Notes: a model not told the origin generated them from the sequence alone. Positions 18,495 to 27,146 are shown, numbered from the stretch's first letter. The stretch: 64,000 bases of DNA from Photobacterium aphoticum (GCF_001029435.1 NZ_LDOV01000031.1:1-64000); one strand, 5' to 3'. Translations and numbers: made by a program.

Positions 18495-19434
18495 GACCTA
18501 CGGCGATCGCCAGACGAGTGCTGATAAGCCAACCTTGGTGTTTCTGCATGGCCTGTTAGGTTCGGGTCGAGACTGGCGCTTGGTGATTGACCAACTGGCA
18601 TCGCAGTATTTTTGCCTTGCGGTGGATCTGCCCGGCCACGGTCAAAGTGCTCATGCTCTAGTAGGCCAGGCTCAGGCAGGCCAGGCTCAGGCAGGCCAGA
18701 TTCAGGCGGGCCAGATTCAGCAGGGTCAGGCTCAAGCGCTGACGGCATCTGGCCTGACGAACGTGGATAACGGCGATAGTGCGGCGAATGTGAATGCCGA
18801 TGGCTTTGCACACACGGCTCACTTGATCATGGCAACGCTGCAGGCAAGAAACCTCCGCGATGTTGTGCTGGTAGGCTACTCGTTGGGCGCGCGCGTGGCG
18901 ATGTCCCTCGCGTGTCAGCTCGCTCAGCGAGAAGCAGAACCGTCTCTGGATCAAGAGCGTGATTCGTCATCCCCGTGTTTGGTCGGAATGGTGCTTGAAG
19001 GCGGCCACTTTGGTCTGCCGGACGATGAACGTGCAGCGCGTTATGCCAATGATTGTCGCTGGGCCAACCGCTTTGTCCAGGAGCCGATGGCGCTTGTCTT
19101 GTCTGACTGGTATCAGCAACCCGTTTTTGCGTCTTTGACCGCTGAACAACGTCAACGGCTAGTGCAAAAACGCAGTGATAACCAAGGCTCGGCGGTAGCA
19201 CACATGCTATTGGCCACCTCCTTGGCCAAACAACCTTTCTTACTGCCTCAACTGACGGAATGTCCCCATTCTGTGCATTATCTTTGCGGTGAGAAAGACA
19301 CAAAATTTACGGCACTGGCCGCCCGTTCCGGGTTGGCGGTGACAGTGATTGCTGATGCGGGCCATAACGTGCACGTCGAGCAGCCACTGGCCTTTGCCCG
19401 CGCCGTACAGGATTATCTCGAGCACATATTGTGA
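18478..19434 (+). CDS. menH: MenH, SHCHC synthase, with an internal repeat insertion
   Basis: Alpha/beta-hydrolase that eliminates pyruvate to give SHCHC in menaquinone synthesis. It has 318 residues against about 252 in E. coli. VFLHGLLG forms the oxyanion region, the nucleophile is Ser135 in VGYSLGAR (E. coli Ser86), and GGH, DWYQQPVFASL and YLCGEKDTKF are all conserved. Most of the extra length lies after DLPGHGQS, where residues 62-86 are five copies of a Gln/Gly/Ala pentapeptide encoded by a 15-base DNA repeat, followed by a Asp/Asn/Ala-rich linker. The frame stays open and all catalytic motifs are intact. Confidence 0.93.
   Translation: MRLYSETYGDRQTSADKPTLVFLHGLLGSGRDWRLVIDQLASQYFCLAVDLPGHGQSAHALVGQAQAGQAQAGQIQAGQIQQGQAQALTASGLTNVDNGDSAANVNADGFAHTAHLIMATLQARNLRDVVLVGYSLGARVAMSLACQLAQREAEPSLDQERDSSSPCLVGMVLEGGHFGLPDDERAARYANDCRWANRFVQEPMALVLSDWYQQPVFASLTAEQRQRLVQKRSDNQGSAVAHMLLATSLAKQPFLLPQLTECPHSVHYLCGEKDTKFTALAARSGLAVTVIADAGHNVHVEQPLAFARAVQDYLEHIL
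18661..18735 (+). repeat. 15-base tandem repeat inside menH
   Basis: Five head-to-tail, in-frame copies of a 15-base unit of the type GCAGGCCAGGCTCAG, with one to several substitutions each. They encode AGQAQ, AGQIQ and variants. The insertion falls between the GHGxS loop and the segment that precedes the nucleophile elbow. Confidence 0.92.
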
Positions 19435-19464
19435 CTCAACGTTTAAGCAAGGTGGATTGTTAAC

Positions 19465-20439
19465 ATGCGTAGTGCAAAACTGTACCAATATCAGCTTCCA
19501 ATGGATTCTGGGGTGATCTTGCGTGATCAGCGACTGGTCAACCGAGACGGCTGGATTGTGGAACTGCACAATGGAGCACGCGTGGCGTATGGCGAAGTGG
19601 CGCCGTTGCCGGAATTTAGTCAGGAAAACGCAGCCGAAGCCGGCGAGCAGGCACAGCAGTTGCTGGCGCAGTGGGTCGAGCATGGTCATGTGGATCTGAC
19701 AGGCGCGATGCCATCTGTCGCTTTTGGCCTGAGTATGGCAATGCTGGAACTGGAAGGCGGCCTACCAGAAGCGGGTAACTACCAAGTAGCGCCACTGTGT
19801 TCGGGCGATCCGGATGATTTGGTGGTGGCACTGAACGAGATGCCGGGCGAAAAAGTCGCCAAAATCAAAGTCGGCATGTATGAAGCGGTGCGTGATGGCA
19901 TGGTGGCGGACATGTTCATTGAATCCATTCCTGATCTGCGTTTGCGTCTGGATGCGAACCGTCGTTGGACGCCACTGAAAGCTCAGCAGTTTGCCAAATA
20001 TGTGAAGCCACAGCACCGCAGCGGCATCGCGTTTTTGGAAGAGCCGTGTCAGACACCTGCCGACAGCCTGGCCTTTGCCGCTGAAACCGGTATCAACATC
20101 GCGTGGGATGAAACCGTGCGTGATGAAGGCTTTGAAGTCAAAGCCGAGCCGGGTGTGGTGGCGATTGTGATCAAGCCAACCCTGATTGGTACGGTGGAAC
20201 GTTGTGTGGAACTGGTTGAGCAAGCCCATGCGGCGGGCTTAACGGCGGTGATCAGCTCCAGCATGGAATCAAGCTTGGGCTTGAATCAGTTAGCGCGTTT
20301 TGCCGCATGGCAAACACCGAACGTGATCCCGGGGCTGGATACCATGCAATTGTTCAAGATGCAGCTGGGTACCCCATGGCCGGGTTGTGATTTGCCGGTG
20401 ACAAGCTTGGATGCACTGACTGTCGTGTGGCAACAGTAA
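19465..20439 (+). CDS. menC: o-Succinylbenzoate synthase MenC
   Basis: Enolase-superfamily dehydratase converting SHCHC to o-succinylbenzoate. It has 324 residues. Acid-base lysines Lys133 and Lys135 lie in AKIKVG and Lys237 in VIKPTLIG; metal ligands are Asp163 (LDANRRW), Glu192 (LEEP) and Asp215 (WDETVRDE). It begins 30 bases after menH, where many relatives carry menB; menB is not present. AAGGTGG provides the ribosome site. Confidence 0.95.
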   Translation: MRSAKLYQYQLPMDSGVILRDQRLVNRDGWIVELHNGARVAYGEVAPLPEFSQENAAEAGEQAQQLLAQWVEHGHVDLTGAMPSVAFGLSMAMLELEGGLPEAGNYQVAPLCSGDPDDLVVALNEMPGEKVAKIKVGMYEAVRDGMVADMFIESIPDLRLRLDANRRWTPLKAQQFAKYVKPQHRSGIAFLEEPCQTPADSLAFAAETGINIAWDETVRDEGFEVKAEPGVVAIVIKPTLIGTVERCVELVEQAHAAGLTAVISSSMESSLGLNQLARFAAWQTPNVIPGLDTMQLFKMQLGTPWPGCDLPVTSLDALTVVWQQ

Positions 20440-20442
20440 ATT

Positions 20443-21876
20443 ATGGCGGAAGTAATGTCTGTGCCTTTTACAACGTGGCCATGGCAGCATTGGGCCGCAG
20501 AGCGCCCGGATGCGGTGGCGATCCGTTTGCCGGATCAGTCCATCACGTGGGCAACGTTGTCTTCACAGATTGAGATTTACGCTCAAGGCTTGTTGGAGCA
20601 GGGGATCAAGCGTGATCAGCTGGTTGCGGCGATTGCCCCGAACGGGTTGCCGTTGCTGGGGTTATTGCTGGCGACGATGCGCGTGGGAGCCCGTTTTGTC
20701 GCACTTAACCCACGCGCCAGTGCACCGGAATTGCAGGCGCAATTAGCCCAATTGGACTGTGATGCGATCTGGTACCCGGAAGGGAGCGATCCGCTGTCAG
20801 CTGAAACGTTGGCGGAGCCCGTGTCATCGATGCTGCGCTTGCATCTGCAACCGGCGGAGCAGCCACGTTTGGTGCCAGTGACCTGGCAGCCGTCGCGCGC
20901 GGTGACGTTAACCCTGACTTCTGGTTCAACGGGCACACCCAAAGCGGTGGTGCATTCTGGTTTGACTCATTTAGCCAGTGCCGCCGGCTTATTGGCTTGG
21001 TTGCCGTTTGAGCAGGAAGACAGCTGGTTATTGTCATTGCCGCTGTTCCATATTTCCGGCATGGCGATTGTGTGGCGTTGGTTATACCGTGGCGCAGAGA
21101 TCGTGGTGTGCGCGCCGGATCAGATGGAAACCTTGCTGATGCAAGTGACCCATGCCTCCTTGGTGCCAACGCAGTTACAGCGTGTACTGGACAGTGATGC
21201 CGTCGCCTCGCTGGATCTGAAGCAGGTGTTGCTGGGGGGTGCGATGATCCCAGTCAGCTTGACCGATGCTGCCCGTGAGCGGGGTATCGAGTGCTGGTGT
21301 GGTTACGGCATGACAGAAATGGCTTCTACCGTGACAGCCAAACGCGCCAATGCCAGTGCAGGTGTCGGCGCCGTATTGCCTCACCGTGAAGTGATGCTGC
21401 AAGACGGGGAAGTGTGGGTAAAAGGTGAGACCTTGTGCCTGGGCTATTACCGCAACAAAACCGTCTTTCCGGTCAGTGAGCAAGCATGGTTTGCTACCAA
21501 GGACTTAGGACACTGGCAGGACGAAGAGCTGCATATTACCGGTCGTGCCGATAACATGTTCATTTCGGGTGGCGAGAATGTGCAGCCGGAAGACATTGAG
21601 CGCGTGTTGTTGGCCCATCCGCAGATCAGTCAGGCGTTTGTGTTACCGATTGATGATGCCGAATTTGGCCAGCGTCCGGTCGCGATTGTGTCAGTGTCAG
21701 CAGAAAGCACGCCTTACCGCGAACAACTGGTGGCTTACATGCAAACGCAAGTGGCCGCTTACCGACGACCGGTGGCGTATTACCTGTTACCGCAAGATGT
21801 GGCGGGGGGGATTAAAGTTTCCCGTGCTCAACTTGCCCAGTGGCTGGCTCAAGATCGGTTAGTGACCTTAGCCTAA
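20443..21876 (+). CDS. menE: o-Succinylbenzoate-CoA ligase MenE
   Basis: Acyl-adenylate-forming enzyme that activates o-succinylbenzoate with CoA. It has 477 residues. The P-loop TSGSTGTPKA is at 159-168, followed by YGMTEMAST, and GRADNMFISGGENVQPEDIE marks the C-terminal hinge region. The last lysine region GGIKVSR fits the catalytic Lys. The start may be ATG 20443 or the ATG four codons later (MSVPF), which has GGAAG before it and aligns better with E. coli. It is the last gene of the operon. Confidence 0.94.
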   Translation: MAEVMSVPFTTWPWQHWAAERPDAVAIRLPDQSITWATLSSQIEIYAQGLLEQGIKRDQLVAAIAPNGLPLLGLLLATMRVGARFVALNPRASAPELQAQLAQLDCDAIWYPEGSDPLSAETLAEPVSSMLRLHLQPAEQPRLVPVTWQPSRAVTLTLTSGSTGTPKAVVHSGLTHLASAAGLLAWLPFEQEDSWLLSLPLFHISGMAIVWRWLYRGAEIVVCAPDQMETLLMQVTHASLVPTQLQRVLDSDAVASLDLKQVLLGGAMIPVSLTDAARERGIECWCGYGMTEMASTVTAKRANASAGVGAVLPHREVMLQDGEVWVKGETLCLGYYRNKTVFPVSEQAWFATKDLGHWQDEELHITGRADNMFISGGENVQPEDIERVLLAHPQISQAFVLPIDDAEFGQRPVAIVSVSAESTPYREQLVAYMQTQVAAYRRPVAYYLLPQDVAGGIKVSRAQLAQWLAQDRLVTLA

Positions 21877-21909
21877 CCGCATGCGTGTATAACGATAGAG
21901 TCAATGTAT

Positions 21910-21952
21910 AAAAACGCCCCAATGGCTTATGTAAGCTATTGGGGCGTTTTTT
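21910..21952. terminator. Bidirectional terminator between menE and the MFS-acyltransferase gene
   Basis: A long stem, AAAACGCCCCAATGGCTTA pairing with TAAGCTATTGGGGCGTTTT, with A and T runs on both sides, between converging genes. Confidence 0.93.
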
Positions 21953-21985
21953 ATGGGATGCGGAGCATCGAGAGCCGTTGATGTG

Positions 21986-23860
21986 TTAGCGTTGTTCCCC
22001 GCGCAATGTCTCTACTTTTTCTCTCAGTATGACGCTGTTGGCGGTGTCTGGTGTTATCGGCGCATCGGCAATGATGTTGACCTTAGACCAGAAGCGCTTC
22101 GGCCATTTGAACAGCGCTTTGCCGCCATGGTGGCTGAAGTAGCTGCCCCACAGGCCTTGCAGCGCCATCGGGATCACCGGTACCGGTGAGCGACGCAGAA
22201 TTAAATCAATCCCGCGCATGAAAGGCCCGATCTCTCCGTCTTTGGTCAGTTGACCTTCCGGGAACACACAAACCACATCCCCTTGCTCTAAGTACTTACT
22301 CACATCGACAAAGGCTTTAAGCACGGATTTCTTATCCGTAGCCTGAATCGGGATCACCTTGCAGGCGCGGCAGAAACTGTTGATAAGCGGCAGTTTGTAA
22401 ATGTCGCCATCCATCAAAAAACGGATCGGACGCGGGCAAGCCCCCGCTAACAGTAAGGCATCCATATAGCTGACATGGTTACAAACAATCAATGCCCCGC
22501 CTTTGGCTGGGATATGTTCGAGTCCCTGATGTTTGACGCGGTACAGTGTGTGGCTGACCAGCCAGACCAGAAAACGCCAGAAGAAATCCGGTACCTGAAT
22601 GTAGATATAGACCACGACTAACAGGTTCAGAATCGCCAGGATCAGGAAGAATGCCGGGATCGACAAGCCCAGCACCGAGAGCACAATAATCGCGCTGACC
22701 GCACTGCCCACCATAAAAATGGCATTCCAGATGTTGTTGGCCGCAATCACCTGCGCACGTTCGTTTTCAGGAGCGCGCTGCTGCATCAGTGCATACAAAG
22801 GCACGATGAATATACCGCCAGAGACACCCAATAAGGTCAGGCTAAAGAACACGGGCCACAACGTATGGTTGGTGACAAAGGTGACAATGCTTTGTGTGTC
22901 TGGGGCAACAGAGGGTGTGCTGAACATCAGGCCGGCACTGAACAGGGTGATCCCCAAACTGCCCAGCGGCACGATCCCTGGCTCTATACGGTGATTAGAG
23001 AGGCGATCACACAAGAGCGAGCCAATGGCAATCCCGATAGAGAACAAGGTCAACAGGAAAGAGACCGCAGCGGCGTTGCCACCCAGATAGAGCTTGGCAA
23101 AGTTTGGCAGTTGGGTCAGGAAACAGGCGCCCAAGAACCAGAACCAGCTGATCCCCATCACGCACTGAAAAATGGTTTTGTCTTTTTTCGCAATCGCCAG
23201 CGTGTGGCGGGTTTGGCGTACCGGTTGCCACTTAAAATCCAGATGAGGATCAGAAGCTTTGGCTTCAGGAATGTAGCGCGAACATAAGTAACCGATAACG
23301 GCAAAACAGACCACGCTGGTGGCCGCAATGGTGGTGGCATTCGCTTGATTGGCAATCACGCCAGCCAGCAGGGTACCGATCAATATCGCCAGAAAGGTGC
23401 CGGTTTCAACCAGTGCGTTACCGGAAACCAGCTCTTCTTTTTTCAGGTGTTGCGGCAACAGGGCGTATTTGGCCGGGCCGAAAAAGGCCGACTGCGTCCC
23501 CATCAAAAACAGCAGTACCAGCAAGACGAGATAGTTCTCGTAAATAAAGGCGATGGCTGCCAGTGACATAATGACAATTTCCGCCAGTTTGACCTTGCGC
23601 ATAATGCGGGCTTTATCGTACTTGTCAGACAGTACACCTGCGGTGGCGGAAAACAGGAAAAACGGCAGAATGAAAAGCCCGGCGGCCAGATTAATGATCA
23701 GATCGCTGTCAAACGGCAGTGTGTTGGGCGCGGCAAAGGCAATGAAGATCAACAACACGTTTTTGTAGACGTTGTCATTGAAAGCGCCGAAGGCTTGGGT
23801 CAGAAAGTAGGGTAAAAACCGGCGTGTCTTGAGGAGGTGTGATTGAGACTGCCCTGACAT
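21986..23860 (-). CDS. MFS transporter fused to a PlsC-type acyltransferase
   Basis: A 624-residue fusion. Residues about 1-420 are a 12-segment major facilitator of the LplT (lysophospholipid flippase) type, beginning FLPYFLTQAFGAFNDN. Residues about 440-624 are a 1-acyl-glycerol-3-phosphate acyltransferase with NHVSYMD (His462, Asp467, the HX4D pair) and VFPEGQLT. The probable job is to move lysophospholipids inward and re-acylate them. Compared with longer fusions that end in an acyl-ACP/CoA synthetase domain, that third domain is absent. An upstream tetR in the same direction may control it. Confidence 0.87.
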   Translation of the reverse strand: MSGQSQSHLLKTRRFLPYFLTQAFGAFNDNVYKNVLLIFIAFAAPNTLPFDSDLIINLAAGLFILPFFLFSATAGVLSDKYDKARIMRKVKLAEIVIMSLAAIAFIYENYLVLLVLLFLMGTQSAFFGPAKYALLPQHLKKEELVSGNALVETGTFLAILIGTLLAGVIANQANATTIAATSVVCFAVIGYLCSRYIPEAKASDPHLDFKWQPVRQTRHTLAIAKKDKTIFQCVMGISWFWFLGACFLTQLPNFAKLYLGGNAAAVSFLLTLFSIGIAIGSLLCDRLSNHRIEPGIVPLGSLGITLFSAGLMFSTPSVAPDTQSIVTFVTNHTLWPVFFSLTLLGVSGGIFIVPLYALMQQRAPENERAQVIAANNIWNAIFMVGSAVSAIIVLSVLGLSIPAFFLILAILNLLVVVYIYIQVPDFFWRFLVWLVSHTLYRVKHQGLEHIPAKGGALIVCNHVSYMDALLLAGACPRPIRFLMDGDIYKLPLINSFCRACKVIPIQATDKKSVLKAFVDVSKYLEQGDVVCVFPEGQLTKDGEIGPFMRGIDLILRRSPVPVIPMALQGLWGSYFSHHGGKALFKWPKRFWSKVNIIADAPITPDTANSVILREKVETLRGEQR

Positions 23861-23950
23861 GTGAGTTCCCTGTATGTGTTATCCCCGTTCATGCCTGAAA
23901 AGGGAAGGTGAAACGCGGTATCACAATGGCGGTGCCCGATTGTGATTAAG

Positions 23951-23979
23951 GTGCCTCTGCCATGACAAAGCAGAGGCAC
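23951..23979 (-). other. Stem-loop between tetR and the MFS-acyltransferase gene
   Basis: GTGCCTCTGC (23951-23960) pairs perfectly with GCAGAGGCAC (23970-23979). There is no T run on either strand, so termination would be weak. Just leftward in transcription order is TCACAAT/ATTGTGA (23921-23945), a 7-base inverted repeat that could be an operator for the downstream gene. Confidence 0.45.
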
Positions 23980-23997
23980 AGCATAGCGGCGGTTATA

Positions 23998-24594
23998 TTA
24001 GGCCTTCCATGCATTCAAATAGGTGTTAAGCAGGTTGTCGATCAATGCTTTACCGTTAACCGGCGTAGCGGTAAACAGTTTGTCATCGACAGTCAGCAAA
24101 GTAATACCGTGTACACCTGCCCACAATACGCGGCTGGCTTCCAGCACTTCGGCTTCGCTTTGTTGCGGATTGATCTGTGCAATCAAGGTTTCCAGCATAC
24201 CGGTCATGCCGTTGATACGCTCAGTTTGCCATTCCGGCAATTCTTCTCCGTTCATGGTGTGTTGGAAAATCAGCTGCCAGCGGTAAGGGTTTTCCATCGC
24301 AAATGTTAAGTAGCAGTAGGCCAGCTTGCGAAGGGCATCTTCTGGAGAGGAGGCATCGGCCATTTCAATTTCGGCCTGAGCAAAAAGTTCGTCCAGTGTT
24401 TGGGCGACAGCGTGCAAGAGTAAGAGGTTGTAGTTGCCGAATACGTTGACGAGGGTACTTGGCACATAGCCAATCATCGCTGCGACTTTGCGCAGGCTCA
24501 GTGCATGATGAGGGTGATCTGCGAGAAAGTTTTTGACTTGCTCCAGTGTCATACTTACCAACTCTTCACGAGTATGGTCATTGCGTCTTGCCAT
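23998..24594 (-). CDS. TetR-family transcriptional regulator
   Basis: A 198-residue regulator with an N-terminal helix-turn-helix (about residues 28-50, LSLRKVAAMIGYVPSTLVNVFGN) and a C-terminal ligand domain of the WHG type (ASRVLWAGVHGITLL). It is encoded upstream of, and in line with, the MFS-acyltransferase gene, so a lipid-related ligand and that target are reasonable guesses. A near-perfect palindrome overlapping a TATAAT lies 128-146 bases upstream of its start. Confidence 0.85.
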   Translation of the reverse strand: MARRNDHTREELVSMTLEQVKNFLADHPHHALSLRKVAAMIGYVPSTLVNVFGNYNLLLLHAVAQTLDELFAQAEIEMADASSPEDALRKLAYCYLTFAMENPYRWQLIFQHTMNGEELPEWQTERINGMTGMLETLIAQINPQQSEAEVLEASRVLWAGVHGITLLTVDDKLFTATPVNGKALIDNLLNTYLNAWKA

Positions 24595-24721
24595 TAATGG
24601 TTACTCTTGATCGAATATTTTTGTTGTTGTTTGCGTTTACGTGCTGCGATGTGAAGGCAGCTCTTCCTTTTACCTTAAAGGCACAGTTTTGGCTATCACT
24701 TTGTATCGTAAACGTAAATAT

Positions 24722-24740
24722 TATAGAACAATGTTCAATA
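24722..24740 (-). promoter_or_regulatory. Candidate TetR operator overlapping a -10 element
   Basis: The symmetric sequence TAT-N-GAACA-N-TGTTC-N-ATA spans 19 bases. On the minus strand it overlaps a perfect TATAAT (24725-24720) pointing toward tetR. The size and symmetry suit a dimeric TetR-family repressor and suggest autoregulation. Confidence 0.5.
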
Positions 24741-24861
24741 TTTTAGTTGGGTTCGTGAGAGGGTCAACCGGAAGGGAGGGGGAAGACAGGCGTTTTTTCC
24801 CGCTGATTTGTTGATGTGTGATCCGTATCATCTCTGTGTGGTGACACACAGGCATATTACG

Positions 24862-24894
24862 TCAGACAGTGTCTGATAGCGCAGACACTGTCTG
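24862..24894. promoter_or_regulatory. Tandem palindrome pair of unknown function
   Basis: CAGACAGTGTCTG at 24863-24875 (extended TCAGACAGTGTCTGA) and CAGACACTGTCTG at 24882-24894 are each palindromic about one central base. They are also inverse complements of each other, so they can form a 13-base-pair hairpin with a 6-base loop. No T tract follows on either strand. Confidence 0.5.
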
Positions 24895-24908
24895 ATGCAT
24901 CGTGACCA

Positions 24909-25307
24909 TTAGCGTTGTTGTGCTTCGCGGTTACGCATCGAAATTTGATCGTTTAGGGTCCAGAAATCATACAGTACCCCAATCAGGCAGAAGCCGAAGG
25001 TACACAGATACAAAATCCCGGTTATCCACTTGCCCATGTACATACGGTGCAGGCCAAATACGCCAAGGAAAGTCAGTAGTAACCAGCCCACCGTATAATC
25101 CGTCTCGCCGGCAGTAAAACGCAAATCGGCTTCGCGATCCATCGACGGGATCAAAAATAAGTCAATCAGCCAGCCAATACCCAGCAGGCCCAGCGTGAAA
25201 AACCAGATGGTGCCCGTCACAGGTTTACCGTAGTAGAAACGGTGCGCTCCCGTAAAACCGAAAATCCATAATAAATAGCCAATCAATTTGCTGTGTGTAT
25301 CTTGCAT
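24909..25307 (-). CDS. TM2-domain membrane protein with a duplicated TM2 unit
   Basis: A 132-residue membrane protein containing two TM2-like halves: KLIGYLLWIFGFTGAHRFYYGK then LGIGWLIDLF, and TVGWLLLTFLGVFGLHRMYMGKW then FCLIGVLYDFWTL. Each half has two membrane helices with the G-x-HRFY/HRMY motif between them. Function is unknown. A terminator-free symmetric region follows it. Confidence 0.85.
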   Translation of the reverse strand: MQDTHSKLIGYLLWIFGFTGAHRFYYGKPVTGTIWFFTLGLLGIGWLIDLFLIPSMDREADLRFTAGETDYTVGWLLLTFLGVFGLHRMYMGKWITGILYLCTFGFCLIGVLYDFWTLNDQISMRNREAQQR

Positions 25308-25549
25308 GTCACTGTTACCTATTTAACGCGTGTGCGTTATTGGGAATGTGTCCCTAGTATAGGCCGCAACCTTATGAGGGGGAAAAGGTTCTCGTTGTTT
25401 TACCGTCGAGTTTGATGGGAAACGTATAAAAAACACACAGCGTTATCATAATTATGAATAGTAACAATTTGCTTAATGCCGTTTAGTTGACATTCAGCAG
25501 CAGACCGCTACGATGCAAACTCTACTATGAGGCAAAGGTATTCCTTGAA

Positions 25550-26416
25550 ATGAAACGCATCTTCACAATATTTGCCCTGATTTTGACGGTGTCCTTCGTG
25601 TCACCGCATGCTGAGGCAAAGAAATTTGGTGGCGGCAAATCATTCGGTAAAAGCTTTAAAACAGCGCCGGTGAAAAAGCAGCAACCACAGCAAACGGACA
25701 CGCTGAAGCAGCAGCAACAGCCAGGTGCTAAACAAGCGGGCTCAAGCAAGAAAGGCCTGATGGGCGGCTTGCTAGGCGGCCTGTTAGCAGGTGGTTTGCT
25801 AGCGGCTTTCTTTGGCGGTGCGTTTGATGGTATCCAGTTCATGGATATTCTGATCATTGGCTTGATTGCCTTTGTGATCTTCAAACTGTTCAAAGCGATG
25901 CGCGGCACGAAGTCGACCCCGATGGGTCACCGTGAAGCGTATGCGGGGAACTCCCCACAGCAGCAGGCACAGCGCAACCAAGCGCAATTCCGTCAGCAGG
26001 CGAACGCTGAGACATACGTATCCACAGACAGCGAGGTGCCGTTTAACCTGCCTCCTGGTTTTAACATGAATGCTTTCCTGAACGGTTCGCGTGAGCATTA
26101 CCGTATTATCCAGGGCGCATGGAACCACAATGAGTTGGGTAAAATCCGTGAATACGTGAGCCCAGCGTTGTTCGAAGATTTGGCTGCTGAGCGTAGCAAG
26201 CTAGATGGCGAGCAGCACACTGAAGTGATGTATGTAGACGCTGAACTGGTACGTGCTGATTACGATGCTAATACAGCACAGCTAAGCATCAAGTTCTCTG
26301 GTCGTTACAAAGATCAGGCAGAAGGTGTGGAAGAAGACATTACCGATGTGTGGCACCTAGAGCGCGATCTTCGCACGCCAAATGCACCATGGTTGATTGT
26401 TGGTATTCAAGCTTAA
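25550..26416 (+). CDS. Secreted or membrane-anchored Tim44-domain protein
   Basis: A 288-residue protein. It has a signal peptide (cleaved after AEA, about residue 23), an FGGGKSFGKSF motif, a Gln-rich low-complexity stretch, two Gly-rich hydrophobic segments at about 68-113, and a C-terminal Tim44-like domain at about 160-288 (FNMNAFLNGSREHYRIIQGAWNHNELGKI onward). Bacterial proteins of this family are widespread but their role is unclear. I set the start at the ATG at 25550, where the signal peptide begins. It stands alone with its own terminator. Confidence 0.83.
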   Translation: MKRIFTIFALILTVSFVSPHAEAKKFGGGKSFGKSFKTAPVKKQQPQQTDTLKQQQQPGAKQAGSSKKGLMGGLLGGLLAGGLLAAFFGGAFDGIQFMDILIIGLIAFVIFKLFKAMRGTKSTPMGHREAYAGNSPQQQAQRNQAQFRQQANAETYVSTDSEVPFNLPPGFNMNAFLNGSREHYRIIQGAWNHNELGKIREYVSPALFEDLAAERSKLDGEQHTEVMYVDAELVRADYDANTAQLSIKFSGRYKDQAEGVEEDITDVWHLERDLRTPNAPWLIVGIQA

Positions 26417-26444
26417 TTCTTGACCAATCAATACATTACCGTTG

Positions 26445-26471
26445 AAAGCCGCTCCAAGGAGCGGCTTTTTT
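26445..26471 (+). terminator. Terminator of the Tim44-domain gene
   Basis: GCCGCTCC (26448-26455) and GGAGCGGC (26458-26465) with flanking A and T6 runs. Confidence 0.88.
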
Positions 26472-26589
26472 GTATCAAAACTTTGAAGCAGATCGCCTGC
26501 GGTATTAACAGGACATGATCTCGTCACCTATTTTTCTTACGCAGAGCCGCTAGTATTAAGACTATGTTCGATAAGTAAGAGAGTAACCC

Positions 26590-26835
26590 ATGCCCTATAA
26601 TGCAGATTTGGTTCACGAGATGAACCTATTGATTAAGTTCCCAATGCACAGTGACATGGAAGGGATCAAAGTACACAGCGATGCCACACCAGAAATGGTG
26701 TCAGCCGCAAAGCGTCTATACGCGAAAGGGTTGGTTACACAGGAAGACGGGGGCTATCTGACCTTCTCCGGCCATCAGGCTGTTGAGCATGCCAAGTCCG
26801 TACTACGGATTCTCACCGGCAAGATCAATGTATAA
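26590..26835 (+). CDS. Small conserved protein of the TIGR02647 type
   Basis: An 81-residue protein with the layout of the TIGR02647 family: an N-terminal helix (DLVHEMNLLIKF), a segment EGIKVHSDATPEMVSAAKRLYAKGLVTQEDGGYLT typical of a winged-helix-like fold, then a C-terminal helix. No function is established. The ATG at 26590 follows GAGAGTAA. A stem (about 26839-26868) without a T run follows. Confidence 0.75.
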   Translation: MPYNADLVHEMNLLIKFPMHSDMEGIKVHSDATPEMVSAAKRLYAKGLVTQEDGGYLTFSGHQAVEHAKSVLRILTGKINV

Positions 26836-26897
26836 GCAGTAACGGGCACGTAGAAAAACGTGCCGTTATTTATGCACCGCAAGATGAAAGCATGACG

Positions 26898-27146
26898 TCA
26901 GGTCATGCTTTCTAGTTCAGTGATGTTATCCAGCGCTTGCTGTGATGTTTGACCACACAATGACGGACACGCCTTAAATTGACTACATACAGCAGGGCGT
27001 TCAGGTTTACCAAAAATTTTACACAGATTCTGCTCATTGAGCTGAACGCAGCGCACACCTGCGGGCTTCCCCTTTGGCATTCCCGGGATCGCCGAAGAGA
27101 TACTCGGGGCAATACAGCACGCGCCACACCCTAAACGACATTCCAT
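26898..27146 (-). CDS. YkgJ-family cysteine cluster protein
   Basis: An 82-residue protein with eight cysteines in the pattern CxxxCGxCC...C...C...C...CxxxC (ECRLGCGACC start), typical of YkgJ/UPF0153 proteins thought to bind zinc or an iron-sulphur centre. It is divergent from ycgN, which shares the [12 protein letters not shown] motif. Confidence 0.85.
   Translation of the reverse strand: MECRLGCGACCIAPSISSAIPGMPKGKPAGVRCVQLNEQNLCKIFGKPERPAVCSQFKACPSLCGQTSQQALDNITELESMT

Larger units (their letters stand above)
24595..24908. other. Intergenic region upstream of tetR
   Basis: 314 bases without a gene but dense in symmetry: a TetR-like palindrome (24722-24740), a CTGTGTG/CACACAG hairpin (24834-24851), and two tandem copies of a 13-15 base palindrome (24862-24894). 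A TGTGATCCGTATCATC sequence at about 24816-24831 is a poor CRP-like match. Confidence 0.65.

Noticed and set aside
24862..24894. Rho-independent terminator of the TM2 gene
   Set aside because: The hairpin is strong but no T run follows on either strand, and each arm is itself palindromic, which terminators do not need.
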